DNA from: Flavobacterium urocaniciphilum | GTDB lineage: Bacteria; Bacteroidota; Bacteroidia; Flavobacteriales; Flavobacteriaceae | DNA: 64,000 nucleotides | Assembly (NCBI RefSeq): GCF_900110615.1 | Contig: NZ_FOEI01000005.1 | Coordinates: 159,428-223,427 of the forward strand | Reading direction: 5' to 3' | Part shown: in pieces, positions 23,943 to 36,200 of the stretch | Numbering within the stretch: the stretch's first letter is position 1 | Layout of the letters: every line of letters begins with the position of its first letter | Made by a program: the position numbers and the translations under genes | Notes under the pieces: generated by a model | Told to the model about the DNA's origin: nothing | Database searches by the model: none | The model's input: the letters and a program-made list of their open reading frames with translations, nothing else

Positions 23943-24005
23943 CACCCAACTACTTCCACAACAACACTGCTTAAAATTAATTTTAAACTTATTATTAATA
24001 ATAGT

Positions 24006-24731
24006 ATGGCAGCAGATCAATATCAAAATGATGATGAAAGAATCCAAGAAAAATTAAAACAAAAAACTTGGAACGAAATTAGAGCGAACGATTCTTGGGC
24101 AATTTTTAAAATTATGTCTGAATTCGTAAATGGATATGAAACTATGGGACGTATCGGACCGTGTGTATCTATTTTTGGATCAGCAAGAACAAAACCAGAA
24201 GACAAATATTATCTTTTAGCAGAGAAAATTGCTTATAAAATCTCTAAAGCAGGATATGGTGTTATTACAGGTGGTGGGCCAGGTATCATGGAAGCTGGTA
24301 ACAAAGGCGCACACTTAGGTGGTGGAACTTCAGTAGGTTTAAATATTGAACTACCTTTCGAGCAACACTTTAACCCTTATATCGATAGAGATAAAAACTT
24401 AAACTTCGATTATTTCTTCGTAAGAAAAGTAATGTTTGTAAAATATTCTCAAGGATTTGTAGTAATGCCTGGTGGTTTTGGAACGTTAGACGAAATGTTT
24501 GAAGCGATTACATTAATACAAACTAAAAAGATTGCAAAATTCCCTATTATTTTAGTAGGTACTGAATTTTGGACAGGTTTAATTGATTGGGTTAAAGAAG
24601 TAATTATTGATAAATTCAAAAATGCTTCTCCTGAAGATTTAAATTTATTTAAAATAGTTGATAACGAAGATGAAGTTGTTGAAGTGTTAGACAATTTCTA
24701 TAAAAAATACGAATTATCTCCAAACTTCTAA
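24006..24731 (+). CDS. LOG family protein (TIGR00730 Rossmann fold, nucleotide 5'-monophosphate phosphoribohydrolase-like)
   Basis: The 241-aa protein has the LOG hallmarks: TGGGPGIMEAGNKGA (88-102) and PGGFGTLDE (155-163), which hold the substrate phosphate and catalytic residues. LOG proteins hydrolyse cytokinin ribotides or, more generally, nucleoside monophosphates to base and ribose 5-phosphate. In bacteria most probably serve nucleotide turnover. It follows uvrA by 63 bp and ends in a terminator. Confidence 0.9.
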   Translation: MAADQYQNDDERIQEKLKQKTWNEIRANDSWAIFKIMSEFVNGYETMGRIGPCVSIFGSARTKPEDKYYLLAEKIAYKISKAGYGVITGGGPGIMEAGNKGAHLGGGTSVGLNIELPFEQHFNPYIDRDKNLNFDYFFVRKVMFVKYSQGFVVMPGGFGTLDEMFEAITLIQTKKIAKFPIILVGTEFWTGLIDWVKEVIIDKFKNASPEDLNLFKIVDNEDEVVEVLDNFYKKYELSPNF

Positions 24732-24747
24732 TCTTAAATTTAGATAT

Positions 24748-24775
24748 AAAAAAAGTCCCAAAATTGGGACTTTTT
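24748..24775. terminator. Bidirectional intrinsic terminator
   Basis: GTCCCAA (24755-24761) pairs with TTGGGAC (24764-24770), with an A-run before and five T after. It separates the convergent LOG and DUF6588-like genes. Confidence 0.88.
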
Positions 24776-24802
24776 GCTTTTTTAGTATATTTTTTTTTGT
24801 TT

Positions 24803-25810
24803 TTAATTAAACTTATAAGACGTTCCAAAATTTAAATTGATAAATTTCCCGAATGCAAAAGCAGTCATGAAATTAAAATCTTTCAAACTATAGTTTACAC
24901 CCACTTCACCTATATAATTTGTTTTTCTTTTTTCAATGGTATTCAAAAGCTGATTAACAATTTCTTGAGCGGGTAAAAGATTTTCAATTTCACCTTTTTG
25001 TCCGCTTACTACATAATTGAAATTACTAGAATTCACTATAAAGCTACCCAATATTTCAAAGTTTTTAATTTCTTTTGAAACGGATAATTGATAATGATAA
25101 GAATCTACCAATCCATTTAAATTGTTAATTCCTAAATTCCCATATGAAGTATTCACATCTAAGAAATCAAAACTAATATCTTCGTTAGAATAAAACGTCA
25201 TGGCAGCAATATTGATTTTTTTAGCCTCTAATTTTGGGAAATACTGACTCAAATTATGTTTGACACCAAAACCATACACTTGATAATATCCTCTTTTTAG
25301 ATTCGTTTTATTTGAAAAACGACCAATTACTTCAGTTCCATAAGGTAAGGCAACAGAAGCATCTAAATAAGGATACGTAATGTATTCTTGGTTTACTCCT
25401 TTTGGTGTTTTCAAACGAATTTGTTCACCATCTAAATCGCCCACTAAATAATACGTATCTCCATTTCCTAATGCTGTTGGCACTTCTAATTCTGATGCTC
25501 CGTTTTCGATAGTGAAAAACTTAAAATCAGAGTTATGAATCATAAAGCTTCTATCGGCATTCGGAACCTTAAACATATTAGCATGAATTCCAAGAGAAAT
25601 TTCCCAAGCTTTTTTCTTTTTTGCAGAAGTTATCCATGCAGAAGATGCTTGATAAACGGCACCATCTGTTGCTGGAATTAAATATTGCTTCGAATACAAA
25701 AGGGCATCTTCTAAAAGATACCCTAATTGTTCTAACTGTGTGGCTGTTTGCGCTTTAATTGAATTCGAAAATCCTAAGAACAAAAGACCTACTATTAGTT
25801 TACATTTCAT
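24803..25810 (-). CDS. DUF6588-like outer-membrane protein
   Basis: The 335-aa protein has a signal peptide (MKCKLIVGLLFLGFSNSIKAQ). The mature part starts with a helical stretch ending in SAWITSAKKKKAWEISLGIH. It continues with alternating hydrophobic/polar strands and ends SLKDFNFMTAFAFGKF...NFGTSYKFN, typical of a small outer-membrane barrel. I recall this pattern as DUF6588. It lies downstream of gyrB on the same strand with a 27-bp gap, but a functional link to gyrase is not implied. Substrate unknown. Confidence 0.75.
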   Translation of the reverse strand: MKCKLIVGLLFLGFSNSIKAQTATQLEQLGYLLEDALLYSKQYLIPATDGAVYQASSAWITSAKKKKAWEISLGIHANMFKVPNADRSFMIHNSDFKFFTIENGASELEVPTALGNGDTYYLVGDLDGEQIRLKTPKGVNQEYITYPYLDASVALPYGTEVIGRFSNKTNLKRGYYQVYGFGVKHNLSQYFPKLEAKKINIAAMTFYSNEDISFDFLDVNTSYGNLGINNLNGLVDSYHYQLSVSKEIKNFEILGSFIVNSSNFNYVVSGQKGEIENLLPAQEIVNQLLNTIEKRKTNYIGEVGVNYSLKDFNFMTAFAFGKFINLNFGTSYKFN

Positions 25811-25837
25811 ATATGTGAATATATTTTAAATGCGTGA

Positions 25838-27850
<2,013 letters not shown>

Positions 27851-28067
27851 CTACTACTGAACCTCTTAAGTTATCAACATTTGTTAATTTCTACAATCGT
27901 TGCTTAAAAGTCATAAAAACGACCTTAAAATGAATTTTGAATTGTTTTTCAATTGAATAAAAATGTGAATTTTAAAAAAGTCTCTTAAATCGAAAATAAA
28001 TGAGTTGTAAAAATTAATAAAATTTTGAATTTGATGATTTTTCTTCTCAAAACCTTCATTTTAGAAT

Positions 28068-28106
28068 TAAAAAAGAGCGAATAGAAAAAATTCTAAACGC
28101 TCCTTT
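28068..28106 (-). terminator. Intrinsic terminator of asnB
   Basis: GAGCG (28075-28079) pairs with CGCTC (28098-28102), and an inner TAGAA/TTCTA stem extends it around an AAAA loop. On the minus strand it is followed by a U-run. Confidence 0.75.
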
Positions 28107-28130
28107 TAGTTAACAACACACAATAAAAAA

Positions 28131-29747
28131 TTATACTTTGATTAGTTCGGAAGCAATCATAACATCAGCTTGCACATGTGCTGAATTTGCTCTTCCGCTT
28201 GGATCTTGGTTTTCTTGCCATTTTGGTATCCATTTTCGTACAGTTTGAGCTGCACTAACTTGTGGATAAAATTTATGGAACACACTTCTGTAAAAGAAAG
28301 CTTCCTTAGTTGTTGGCGTATTGTAAGGAAACAACTCAGCCGCTTTTTCAAATTCTGAATCGCATACTTGAGAAGTACAATACTCAATTAAAGTATCAAT
28401 CCAGTTGTACCCTACACCATCTGAAAATTGCTCTTTTTGACGCCATAAAACTTCATTTGGTAAATACGGTTTCTTAGGTCTGTCAAACGCTTTTCGTAAG
28501 ATATATTTCTCAATACCATCATACGTTTTGGGTTGTTTTTCTTCAGGTTTAATCTTAATAGCTAACTCTAAAAATTCTTTATCTAAAAAAGGAACTCTAG
28601 CTTCTAAACCATGAGCCATTGTCGATTTATCGGCGCGTAATAAATCGGCAGTCGATAATTTCTGAACTCTTTCAATGGTTTCTTTTTGAAAATCTTCCGC
28701 AGTTGGCGCATTTCTAAAATATAAATATCCTCCAAAAACCTCATCTGCTCCTTCTCCAGAAAGCACCATTTTAATACCTTTTTCTCTAATGGCTTTAGAC
28801 AAGAAATACATTGGTGTACTCGCACGAATTGAGGTTACATCATACGTTTCTAAATGCCAAATTAATTGTTCTAAAATATCGATACCTTGTTCAATAGTAA
28901 AATGCACTTCATGATGTTCTGTACCAATAAATTCAGCTACTTTTCTTGCAGCAATTGTATCTGGAGAATCTGCATCTAAACCAATTGAAAAGGAATGTAT
29001 TTTTTGACCCGATTTTTTCATTAATCTGCATGCAATTGATGAAGTTAACGAAGAATCTAAACCTCCTGAAAGCAACACACCAAAAGGAACATCAGACATT
29101 AACCTTTTTTTTACGGCTTTTTTCAATGTTTTTCTAATGGCTTTGTAATCAACATCGTGAACAGCTTTAGATGCATCTTCCCATTCAGGTTGATAATATT
29201 TTACAAAACCTGTTTTTTCTGTATAAATATGTCCTGGAGGAAATGTTGAGAAAGTAATACACTGATCGGCAATTACTTTCATTTCAGAAGCAAAATACAT
29301 TCTACCGCGTTCGTCAATTCCGTAATAAAGCGGTTTAATTCCTAGTGGATCACGAGCCGCGATAAAATCGTCACCATCAATAACTACAAAAGCAAACATT
29401 CCGTCTAACATATTACAAAAATCGTATCCGAATGCTTCATATAAATGAACAATGACTTCAGAATCTGAATTTGTACGAAATGTATGGTCTTTTAAAATAG
29501 TTTTACGTAATTTTTCGTGATTATAAATTTCACCATTATGTACCATCCAAGCTGTTGAAGTTCCTTGAATAGGTTGTTTTCCTGTATGTAAATCGATAAT
29601 TGACAAACGTTCATGCGTCAAAATGTGACCGTTTTCTGTAATAAACATATCACTTTCATCTGGTCCACGATGACTCATTCGTTTAGACATTTCTTTTACT
29701 AACTCTTCATCTTTTCCTTTCCCGATAATGGCTAATATTCCGCACAT
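28131..29747 (-). CDS. asnB: Asparagine synthetase B (glutamine-hydrolysing)
   Basis: The 538-aa enzyme starts MCGILAIIGKGK, with Cys2 as the nucleophile of the class II glutaminase domain after Met removal. The frame extends upstream to 29816 but Cys must be residue 2, fixing the start at 29747. The synthetase domain (from about 200) has the ATP-pyrophosphatase motif PFGVLLSGGLDSSLTSSIA and MVLSGEGADEVFGGYLYF. It converts aspartate, glutamine and ATP to asparagine and glutamate. It is monocistronic, with a 9-1-9 palindrome (29822-29840) upstream that could be an operator. Confidence 0.96.
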   Translation of the reverse strand: MCGILAIIGKGKDEELVKEMSKRMSHRGPDESDMFITENGHILTHERLSIIDLHTGKQPIQGTSTAWMVHNGEIYNHEKLRKTILKDHTFRTNSDSEVIVHLYEAFGYDFCNMLDGMFAFVVIDGDDFIAARDPLGIKPLYYGIDERGRMYFASEMKVIADQCITFSTFPPGHIYTEKTGFVKYYQPEWEDASKAVHDVDYKAIRKTLKKAVKKRLMSDVPFGVLLSGGLDSSLTSSIACRLMKKSGQKIHSFSIGLDADSPDTIAARKVAEFIGTEHHEVHFTIEQGIDILEQLIWHLETYDVTSIRASTPMYFLSKAIREKGIKMVLSGEGADEVFGGYLYFRNAPTAEDFQKETIERVQKLSTADLLRADKSTMAHGLEARVPFLDKEFLELAIKIKPEEKQPKTYDGIEKYILRKAFDRPKKPYLPNEVLWRQKEQFSDGVGYNWIDTLIEYCTSQVCDSEFEKAAELFPYNTPTTKEAFFYRSVFHKFYPQVSAAQTVRKWIPKWQENQDPSGRANSAHVQADVMIASELIKV

Positions 29748-29821
29748 AGTTTTATATATTAATTTTATTCTGAAACAAAAATGGGTTATAAAGTTTCGCA
29801 ATAAAACTAAAAACATAAATA

Positions 29822-29840
29822 TGGTTAAAATTTTTAACCA
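29822..29840. promoter_or_regulatory. Near-perfect palindrome upstream of asnB
   Basis: TGGTTAAAATTTTTAACCA has 9-bp arms around one base. It lies 75-93 bp before the asnB start and 63 bp after the end of the convergently read GreA-like gene. It may be an operator or a weak hairpin; there is no U-run that would make it a terminator. Confidence 0.35.
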
Positions 29841-29902
29841 AAAAATGAATTTTTATATAAATAAAAAACTAAAAGCGACTTATAATTACGTTTTACTTAC
29901 AA

Positions 29903-30355
29903 TTATAAAATTTCGAGGATTTTGTACGCCACATTGTTAACCATAAATTCAGAATTTATAGTTTTATGCATCATTTGCACACCTAATGGCGATTGTGGAG
30001 AAATGGCAAAAATAGTTTGATTATCAACAGTAATTTTAGGTAAAGCAGTAGCCACCAAAACGGTTAAATGATTGGTTTTAACCAAACTTCCTAGCACAAC
30101 ATTATCTGAAACCTGTTCGCTATCTAATTTAGATAAAATAACTTGTTGTTCTAGTGCTTCTTTAAGTTTGTTGGCAATTTTTTCTTGTTCGATGTGTAAT
30201 TTAGAAAGTGTTGTTTCGTGTTTATCGCCAGCAGAAGATTTCGCATCGTTTTGCGCATCTTCTGTTAACGAATCGATTAAATCTTGATAAATATCGATTT
30301 TATCTTGAAGTAAGGTTTGGTATTGAGAAAGTATTTTTTGTTTGAAGTTTGGCAT
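29903..30355 (-). CDS. GreA/GreB C-terminal-domain-like protein
   Basis: The 150-aa protein has an N-terminal coiled coil (about 1-75, with DAKSSAGDKHETTLSKLHIE) and a small beta domain ending DNQTIFAISPQSPLGVQMMHKTI. The ISP.SPLG pattern is the signature of the GreA/GreB/Rnk FKBP-like C-terminal domain that binds RNA polymerase. From memory, flavobacterial homologues are often labelled 3-oxoacyl-ACP synthase, which the sequence does not support. Lacking the long acidic-tipped Gre coiled coil, it more likely modulates polymerase in another way. This is inference. Confidence 0.78.
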   Translation of the reverse strand: MPNFKQKILSQYQTLLQDKIDIYQDLIDSLTEDAQNDAKSSAGDKHETTLSKLHIEQEKIANKLKEALEQQVILSKLDSEQVSDNVVLGSLVKTNHLTVLVATALPKITVDNQTIFAISPQSPLGVQMMHKTINSEFMVNNVAYKILEIL

Positions 30356-30360
30356 TTTAT

Positions 30361-30382
30361 AGGTACACAGATTAAATGGATT
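30361..30382. repeat. Interspersed repeat family B, copy 1
   Basis: AGGTACACAGATTAAATGGA shares its first 13 bases exactly with the reverse complement of 31302-31314, followed by a related GATT-ending unit. Confidence 0.5.
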
Positions 30383-30401
30383 TTGCTGATTTACTTAGAT
30401 T

Positions 30402-30863
30402 TTATTTTTCGATGATTACGATTTGGTCTATTTTCTTTAATAAAAATTCTATGTTTTCTGAATTTATATTATCCTTATAAGGCCTAAAAACTATATATTT
30501 ATTTTTAATCTTCTTCTCAATATAAAAACTTTCAAAATAATTACCAGTACCGCTTTCACCACACTCAACAAAATAAAGATTTCTTTCTTTTTCAAAAACA
30601 ACTTTACAATCTCTATTTGAATACATTTCTTTAATTGACTTATCTTCTATATATACACTAATCAATTCGTCTTTTCTATTTCCTAAAAAAATAATATCAT
30701 AATGATATCGTTTATCATCATAAACCATTTTATCTACCCAATGATTATCTTTAAATTTCAATTTAAATGATACATTTTTTTCTTGAAATGAATAATTCTC
30801 AGAAACACCACAACTTATCAATACTAAAACTGAAACAATTATAACTAGAAATTTAAGTCTCAT
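30402..30863 (-). CDS. Small lipoprotein of unknown function
   Basis: The 153-aa protein has a lipoprotein signal (MRLKFLVIIVSVLVLISCGV). The mature domain is charged and beta-rich, with two further Cys (NRDCKVVF and YFVECGESG) that could form a disulfide. No family was recognised. It is 5 bp downstream of another lipoprotein gene on the same strand, so the two are likely one operon. Confidence 0.7.
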   Translation of the reverse strand: MRLKFLVIIVSVLVLISCGVSENYSFQEKNVSFKLKFKDNHWVDKMVYDDKRYHYDIIFLGNRKDELISVYIEDKSIKEMYSNRDCKVVFEKERNLYFVECGESGTGNYFESFYIEKKIKNKYIVFRPYKDNINSENIEFLLKKIDQIVIIEK

Positions 30864-30868
30864 ATTTT

Positions 30869-31201
30869 TTAAGGTTTATTCTTTGATAAAGTCAATTTTA
30901 TCAATTTCGATTCATTATTTATAAATGTAATTGTATCTTGAATATATTCCTTTTTAGAAACAATAATAGTTAGTTCTTTTTCTCCAATTGGAAAACCTTT
31001 AATTTGATTGATTTCAAAATAACCTTGTTCATCAGTAGTTGCTAAAGTATCTCCTTTTTTTAATTCTTTAATCACAACATTAGAAATTGGCAAATGCGTT
31101 TCAGAACCTATAATCATTCCATCAACAGCTTGAAAACCATCGCAGGAAATAAACATCGATATAGATAATACTAAAACGATTATTTTAAAATGGTTTTTCA
31201 T
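30869..31201 (-). CDS. Carboxypeptidase-regulatory-like domain lipoprotein
   Basis: The 110-aa protein has a lipobox in SMFISCDGF. The rest forms one beta-sandwich: AVDGMIIGSETHLPISNVVIKE, then LATTDEQGYFEINQIKGFP. This is the typical pattern of carboxypeptidase D regulatory/SusC N-terminal domains, here on their own. It is probably a small surface or periplasmic lipoprotein. Operon with 30402-30863. Confidence 0.75.
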   Translation of the reverse strand: MKNHFKIIVLVLSISMFISCDGFQAVDGMIIGSETHLPISNVVIKELKKGDTLATTDEQGYFEINQIKGFPIGEKELTIIVSKKEYIQDTITFINNESKLIKLTLSKNKP

Positions 31202-31283
31202 CGATTAGTGATTTTTTGAGATGCATTAACTACGTTGTATCTTCGATTTCAGCATGACAAACACTACTTTTAAACTTTGTGTA

Positions 31284-31314
31284 AATCCGTTCAATCTGTT
31301 CAATCTGTGTACCT
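31284..31314. repeat. Interspersed repeat family B, copy 2
   Basis: The reverse complement reads AGGTACACAGATTGAACAG and continues as tandem ACAGATTGA nonamers. It abuts the stop of the outer-membrane barrel gene and matches 30361-30373 over 13 bases. Confidence 0.5.
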
Positions 31315-31319
31315 CTTTA

Positions 31320-33065
31320 TTAAAAATCAAACTTGTAACTCGCACCACCTAATACCTGAACACCTTGCACTGGGAAATTTGCCCAACGGTTGTATTGTTG
31401 ATTCGCTAAGTTGTTTCCTTTTAAAAAGAATGTTAAACGCTTATTGAATTTGTAACCCACATGTGCATTTAAATCGAAATAGCTGTCTAATGTTACTTTT
31501 TCTTGTATATAAGATGCTAATGGGAAAATCAATTCTTGTTTTGTAACTAAATCTAAACGCTCTCCAACAAAGAATAATTGCACACCACCGTACCATTTTT
31601 GAGTAAAATCGATATCTAAAGAAGATTCTACTTTCAATTGTGGCATATTCCATGCTTCTTGCATGTTTGAAACTTTAAATAAATTGTATGTTCCGCTAAT
31701 TCCGAAAGTAGTACTTTTTGAAAAATCGGCTTTAATTTCTCCGAAAACAGTCACAGTTGTTAAATCGTCGTACACCACATTAAACGAATTTCCGTAATGA
31801 TATCCTTTTTTATCTAGGATGGTTTCATCATAAGTATTTGATACAAAAAATGGTTTGTTTTTCTCATTGTTTAATCCACCACGAACGTTAAACGAAACCG
31901 CATTGGCTAATTTTCCTTTCAATCCCACATATAAATCATACGAATTATCAGTTGGAGCTACGAATAAAGTTGGCGAAACAAAAGGATTTCCATCTACGAA
32001 ATCAGCATAAGAATTTTGATTTAAATTCCCTTCTGCACCTGCGTAAGCAATCATTAAATCGCCCACTAAACGATATGATGCTTTAATATTTGGATACACA
32101 AAGAATTTCCCATCAGAAGTTTCATTAAACTTATTAGTAGTATAAAATAAACCCGCACCTAAATGCACTGAAAAATCATCTTGTTGGTATAAAAAGCTAG
32201 GTTTTGTTCCGAAAATTACATTACTGTATTTCATTTCGCCTACATTATTATAATCTTTTTCGAAATTTCCACCCACATAATCAACAATAAAAGAAGCTTT
32301 AATTTTGCTATCCATCACTTCAAAATCGAATGAAGGTTTTACGAAAAATCTGTTTTCACCAGAACCAAATTTATCCGAAAAACGTTTGAATTGCATAGAA
32401 GCATCATTAAATAATCCATCGTTAAACTCCATTCTTCCACCTAAAGAAATCGTGTTATAACTCTGCATTTCTTCAATCAAATTAATGGTTGTTTCATCAA
32501 AAACAATGTTTTCAGTAGGCAAACCATACCAATTTACAATTTGGTTTTTCACACCCAAATCGACATTCCAATTCATGTCTTTTGTGCGACTTCCGTAAGT
32601 GAAATCTAAACCAGTATTATAGTATTTATCATCTAAAGCCACGTCTTTAATTCCGCCTTGAGAAGACAAATGACGTAGCAATCCGCCAACATAATCGGTT
32701 TTACTCAATTGATGCGCTAAGAAAACTTCTCCGTTTACAGTACCGTAATTTCCAGCACCAAGCGAAACATAGTTTGCAAATCCTTTTTCCAATTCTTCTT
32801 TATCTACATCAGCCGCTCTCCCTTTTGACGGTACGAAAGTTGAGGCTACCGGAAAAGAAAAGATTTGATATTTAATTGGAATTTTAGGTTCTACCACTTC
32901 CTCTTCCACAGCTGGCATTTGCTTTACTTTAAAAGCATCAGAAATAGTTGGTGTATATGGTTTAACAATATTGACAATTTCACTACCAATGTTTTCGTCT
33001 TCCTTTTGAGAAAAACCAAATTGAGTAGCTGCAATGGCGATGATACTAAAAATTACTTTCTTCAT
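31320..33065 (-). CDS. TonB-dependent-receptor-like outer-membrane barrel lacking a plug
   Basis: The 581-aa protein has a signal peptide (MKKVIFSIIAIAATQFGFSQ). About 90 residues of linker contain VNIVKPYTPTISDAFKVKQM and a Pro/Glu-rich run. Barrel strands then continue to a C-terminus typical of TonB-dependent receptors (FFLKGNNLANQQYNRWANFP...GGASYKFDF). No plug domain of about 130 residues and no carboxypeptidase-like domain is visible, so it is a barrel with a short periplasmic N-terminus. It is downstream of the 1003-aa TPR gene on the same strand, 139 bp away. Transport function is uncertain; it may be structural or an anchor. Confidence 0.82.
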   Translation of the reverse strand: MKKVIFSIIAIAATQFGFSQKEDENIGSEIVNIVKPYTPTISDAFKVKQMPAVEEEVVEPKIPIKYQIFSFPVASTFVPSKGRAADVDKEELEKGFANYVSLGAGNYGTVNGEVFLAHQLSKTDYVGGLLRHLSSQGGIKDVALDDKYYNTGLDFTYGSRTKDMNWNVDLGVKNQIVNWYGLPTENIVFDETTINLIEEMQSYNTISLGGRMEFNDGLFNDASMQFKRFSDKFGSGENRFFVKPSFDFEVMDSKIKASFIVDYVGGNFEKDYNNVGEMKYSNVIFGTKPSFLYQQDDFSVHLGAGLFYTTNKFNETSDGKFFVYPNIKASYRLVGDLMIAYAGAEGNLNQNSYADFVDGNPFVSPTLFVAPTDNSYDLYVGLKGKLANAVSFNVRGGLNNEKNKPFFVSNTYDETILDKKGYHYGNSFNVVYDDLTTVTVFGEIKADFSKSTTFGISGTYNLFKVSNMQEAWNMPQLKVESSLDIDFTQKWYGGVQLFFVGERLDLVTKQELIFPLASYIQEKVTLDSYFDLNAHVGYKFNKRLTFFLKGNNLANQQYNRWANFPVQGVQVLGGASYKFDF

Positions 33066-33080
33066 ATATTTTGAATTATT

Positions 33081-33119
33081 CCGCAGAGCTTCACAGAGAA
33101 ATCACAAAGCTTCACAAAA
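33081..33119. repeat. CAGAGCTTCACAG low-complexity repeat (family C)
   Basis: CCGCAGAGCTTCACAGAGAA and CACAAAGCTTCACAAAAA make two imperfect tandem units of about 19 bp. A TTTTAAACTTTTAAACC simple repeat follows at 33165-33185. Confidence 0.45.
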
Positions 33120-33204
33120 ATTATTTTTATATTTTAATTAAAATTTCACGTAACAGATTTCCGCAAAAACTTTTAAACTTTTAAACCTCAATAAACTCTT
33201 AAAC

Positions 33205-36200
33205 TTATTTCGTTACAGACGAATTCGTTTTAGCTTCTTCTGCTTTAATTTTATCTAATTCCGTTTGACATTCTGTAACAACATCCGGGAATTCATCAAA
33301 ATTGTCGATGATACTTTGTAAAATTTCAGTGGCTTGGAAACTATCTTTTAATCCGTAATAGTTTTTCGCCATTAAGACTAACGATTTCGCTCCGAAATAT
33401 TTATAACCAGAATACGTACTTGAATATTTTTCAACAGCTTTATTAGATGCTTCAAATTTCCCTTCTTTATTTTTGAAATACGCATCGTAATACAAGGCTT
33501 CAGCAGCTAATTCACCTTTAGCTATTTTCAATAATTTCGCATAAGCTTCTTTTGCTTTGGCATCATTATTCGTTTTAATTGCCGAACGAGCTATGATGAT
33601 TTGTGCATCACTTTTGATTTTATCATCCATTTTCGGATTTTTCAATACTTTATCAGAATAGATTTCAGAATTAGCATAATCCAATTTTTCATAATAACAT
33701 TTCATCAAATTAGCTTGAGCGAATGTAGTATTTTGTGGATATTCAGCTTCTGTTTCTAATCGTTTTAATACAGGTATAGCTGCATCACAATTTTTATCTT
33801 TTAAATGAATTTCAGATAAACGAACCAAAGCTTGTTCTGTAAATTCACTTCTTGGTTTTGAAATAACATATTCGTAATGAGGCACTGCATTCTTCTCTAA
33901 TTTATCTGCAAAATATAATTGAGCTAAATAAAAGTGAACTTTCAAAGCATGTAAACCATTTGGAAATTGTGCTAAATAACCTGTAAATCCTTCAATAGCT
34001 TTTTTCGGATTATTAGCTAAATATTGTTTTTCAGCATATTCATAGGTATCATCATCTAACTCGGCATCTGTTACCTCAACAAATGAAAGTGTTTTTACCC
34101 AAGCCGCATATTCCACCATTTTACCATTTGCTTTGTAAATGTTTTTAGCAGTAGAAACCGCTTCTAACGATTCTGGAGAATTAGGAAACTCAGCTACAAC
34201 TTTTTTAAATTTTACAATTGCTGGATCGTCTTTGTCTGTGTTATAATAAATCAGACCTTGTTTTAAGATTGATTTTGCAACATAAGAACTAGTTTTGTGA
34301 TTATTTACAATAACATCAAACGTAGCAATTGCTTTATCATTTTGCTCTTCAGCAGTATAAGTATTCGCTAATTCATACAAAGCATCATCTAAATATTGAG
34401 ATGTTTTATATGTTGAAACAAACTTGTTTAAATCTTCAATTTTCTTGTCGTTTTTATTCACAAATCCGTAACTCATCCCTTTTTGAAACGCAGCATAATC
34501 GGCATCCACACATTTTAATTCGATAGCTTTATTATACGCATCCATAGCAGGCCAATATTTTGAAGAGATATAATTACAATCAGCCATTCTTAAATAAGCA
34601 TCAGACAAACGAGTTTTATCTTCTTTATTAGCGTTAATTTGAGCTTGGAAAAATGGAATAGCGTTTTCGTATTCTTTAACTTTAAAATACGCATATCCTA
34701 AGTTATAGTTAACCGTTTTCATTTCTGGAGTTTCATTTGCAGAACCATTATTTAAAAACTGTTTATACGTTAAAACTGCTTCTGAAAACTGATCTAAACT
34801 GTACTCACATTCTCCTTTCCAAAAAGTTGCACGAGCTGTAATTTTTGGATCTTTATTTTCTGATAACGATTTTTTGAAAAGCGCATAAGCTTCTTGGTAT
34901 TTTCCATCGGTATACACTTCTAAACCTCTATAAAAAGACACTTTTTGATAGGCTGCTTTGTTTTCAGGGGTTTTATTTTTTTCTAATAAAACCAAAGCTT
35001 CAGTATAATTTTTAGAGGTGATATATGAATTAATCAATAAACTTTTCAATTCTTGATTATTTGGATTCGATGGATATTTATCCATAAATGATTTTAGAAT
35101 TTCTGGAGTTGAAACATATGGATTACCAATTTCATAACTCAATTTGGTATAATTCAACGCTGCATCTTCTTGAATTTTAGCATCAAAAGTCATTTCAGAA
35201 GCCGTTTTAAAAGCATTTAAAGCTTGTTGTTTTCTATCCGTATTCAAATAACTTTCCGCTAAATGATAATAGGCATTTTGAGCTACGAAATCGTTTCCTT
35301 CAATAATTTTATTGAATTGTGTTATTGCATTTTCATAATCTTTTTGTTGGTAAAAAACATAACCTAATTGGTAATAATCTGTATTGGTCCATTTTCCGTT
35401 TTTACCTCTATATGCTTGTAAATAAGGTAAAGCTTTATCGTATTTTTTTAAGTTAAAATAACTTTCACCTATAATTTTAGAAAGTTCGCTTTTCTCTAAA
35501 GCGTTTGATTTTTTCAATTGAGGCTCTCCTAAATCGATGGCTTTTTGAAAATTTCCTAATTTGAAATTCATATCTGCCTGAAAGTAGCCCATTTTTTCTT
35601 TGTACTTATCTTGGTCAGAAACTTGTCCGAATAACTCATTCGCTTCTTGATAGTTATCACCTTCATAAGCCAAATAACCTAAATAATATTTCGCTTGATT
35701 TCCGTATTCTTTAGAATTGGCAACTTTATTTAAATATTTAGAAGCTTCTTTGTTGTTTTTGGTTGCGAAATTGGCATATCCACGTTGAAAATTCGCTTTT
35801 TCCATATCAGATGCAGATAAATCCGGTTCATGAATATTTTCATACCATTTTAATGATTGAGAATAATTTCCTTCTGCAAAATAATATTGCGCAACTTCAG
35901 TATATGCTGAATTTCTTTTTGTACTAGTTGGATGATTTTCAATAAATGACTCCATTAAAGCATCTGCACCAGATTGATTTGTTTTGATCGCACAATTAGC
36001 AATATAATAATCACAATCAGAAATAATTTCTTCTGAAGTTGATGTATTTTTTACTTTATCGAATAAAATTTGAGCGGCTTGAAATTGCTTTTCTTTATAC
36101 AATAAAACTGCTTTATTATAATCCTGATTATCATCTACATAAATAGCAGATTGCTGTGCAAAACTGAATTGTGAAATACTTAAAATAAGAAAGAATATTC

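Noticed and set aside
27872..27880. TTATCAACA as a DnaA box and possible origin near gyrB and rpmH
   Set aside because: A single near-match in AT-rich DNA, with no box cluster, no dnaA or dnaN, and rpmH far away beside carB.
29903..30355. 3-oxoacyl-ACP synthase as product name
   Set aside because: The 150-aa protein has a coiled coil and a GreA-like C-terminal domain and lacks ketosynthase motifs and length.
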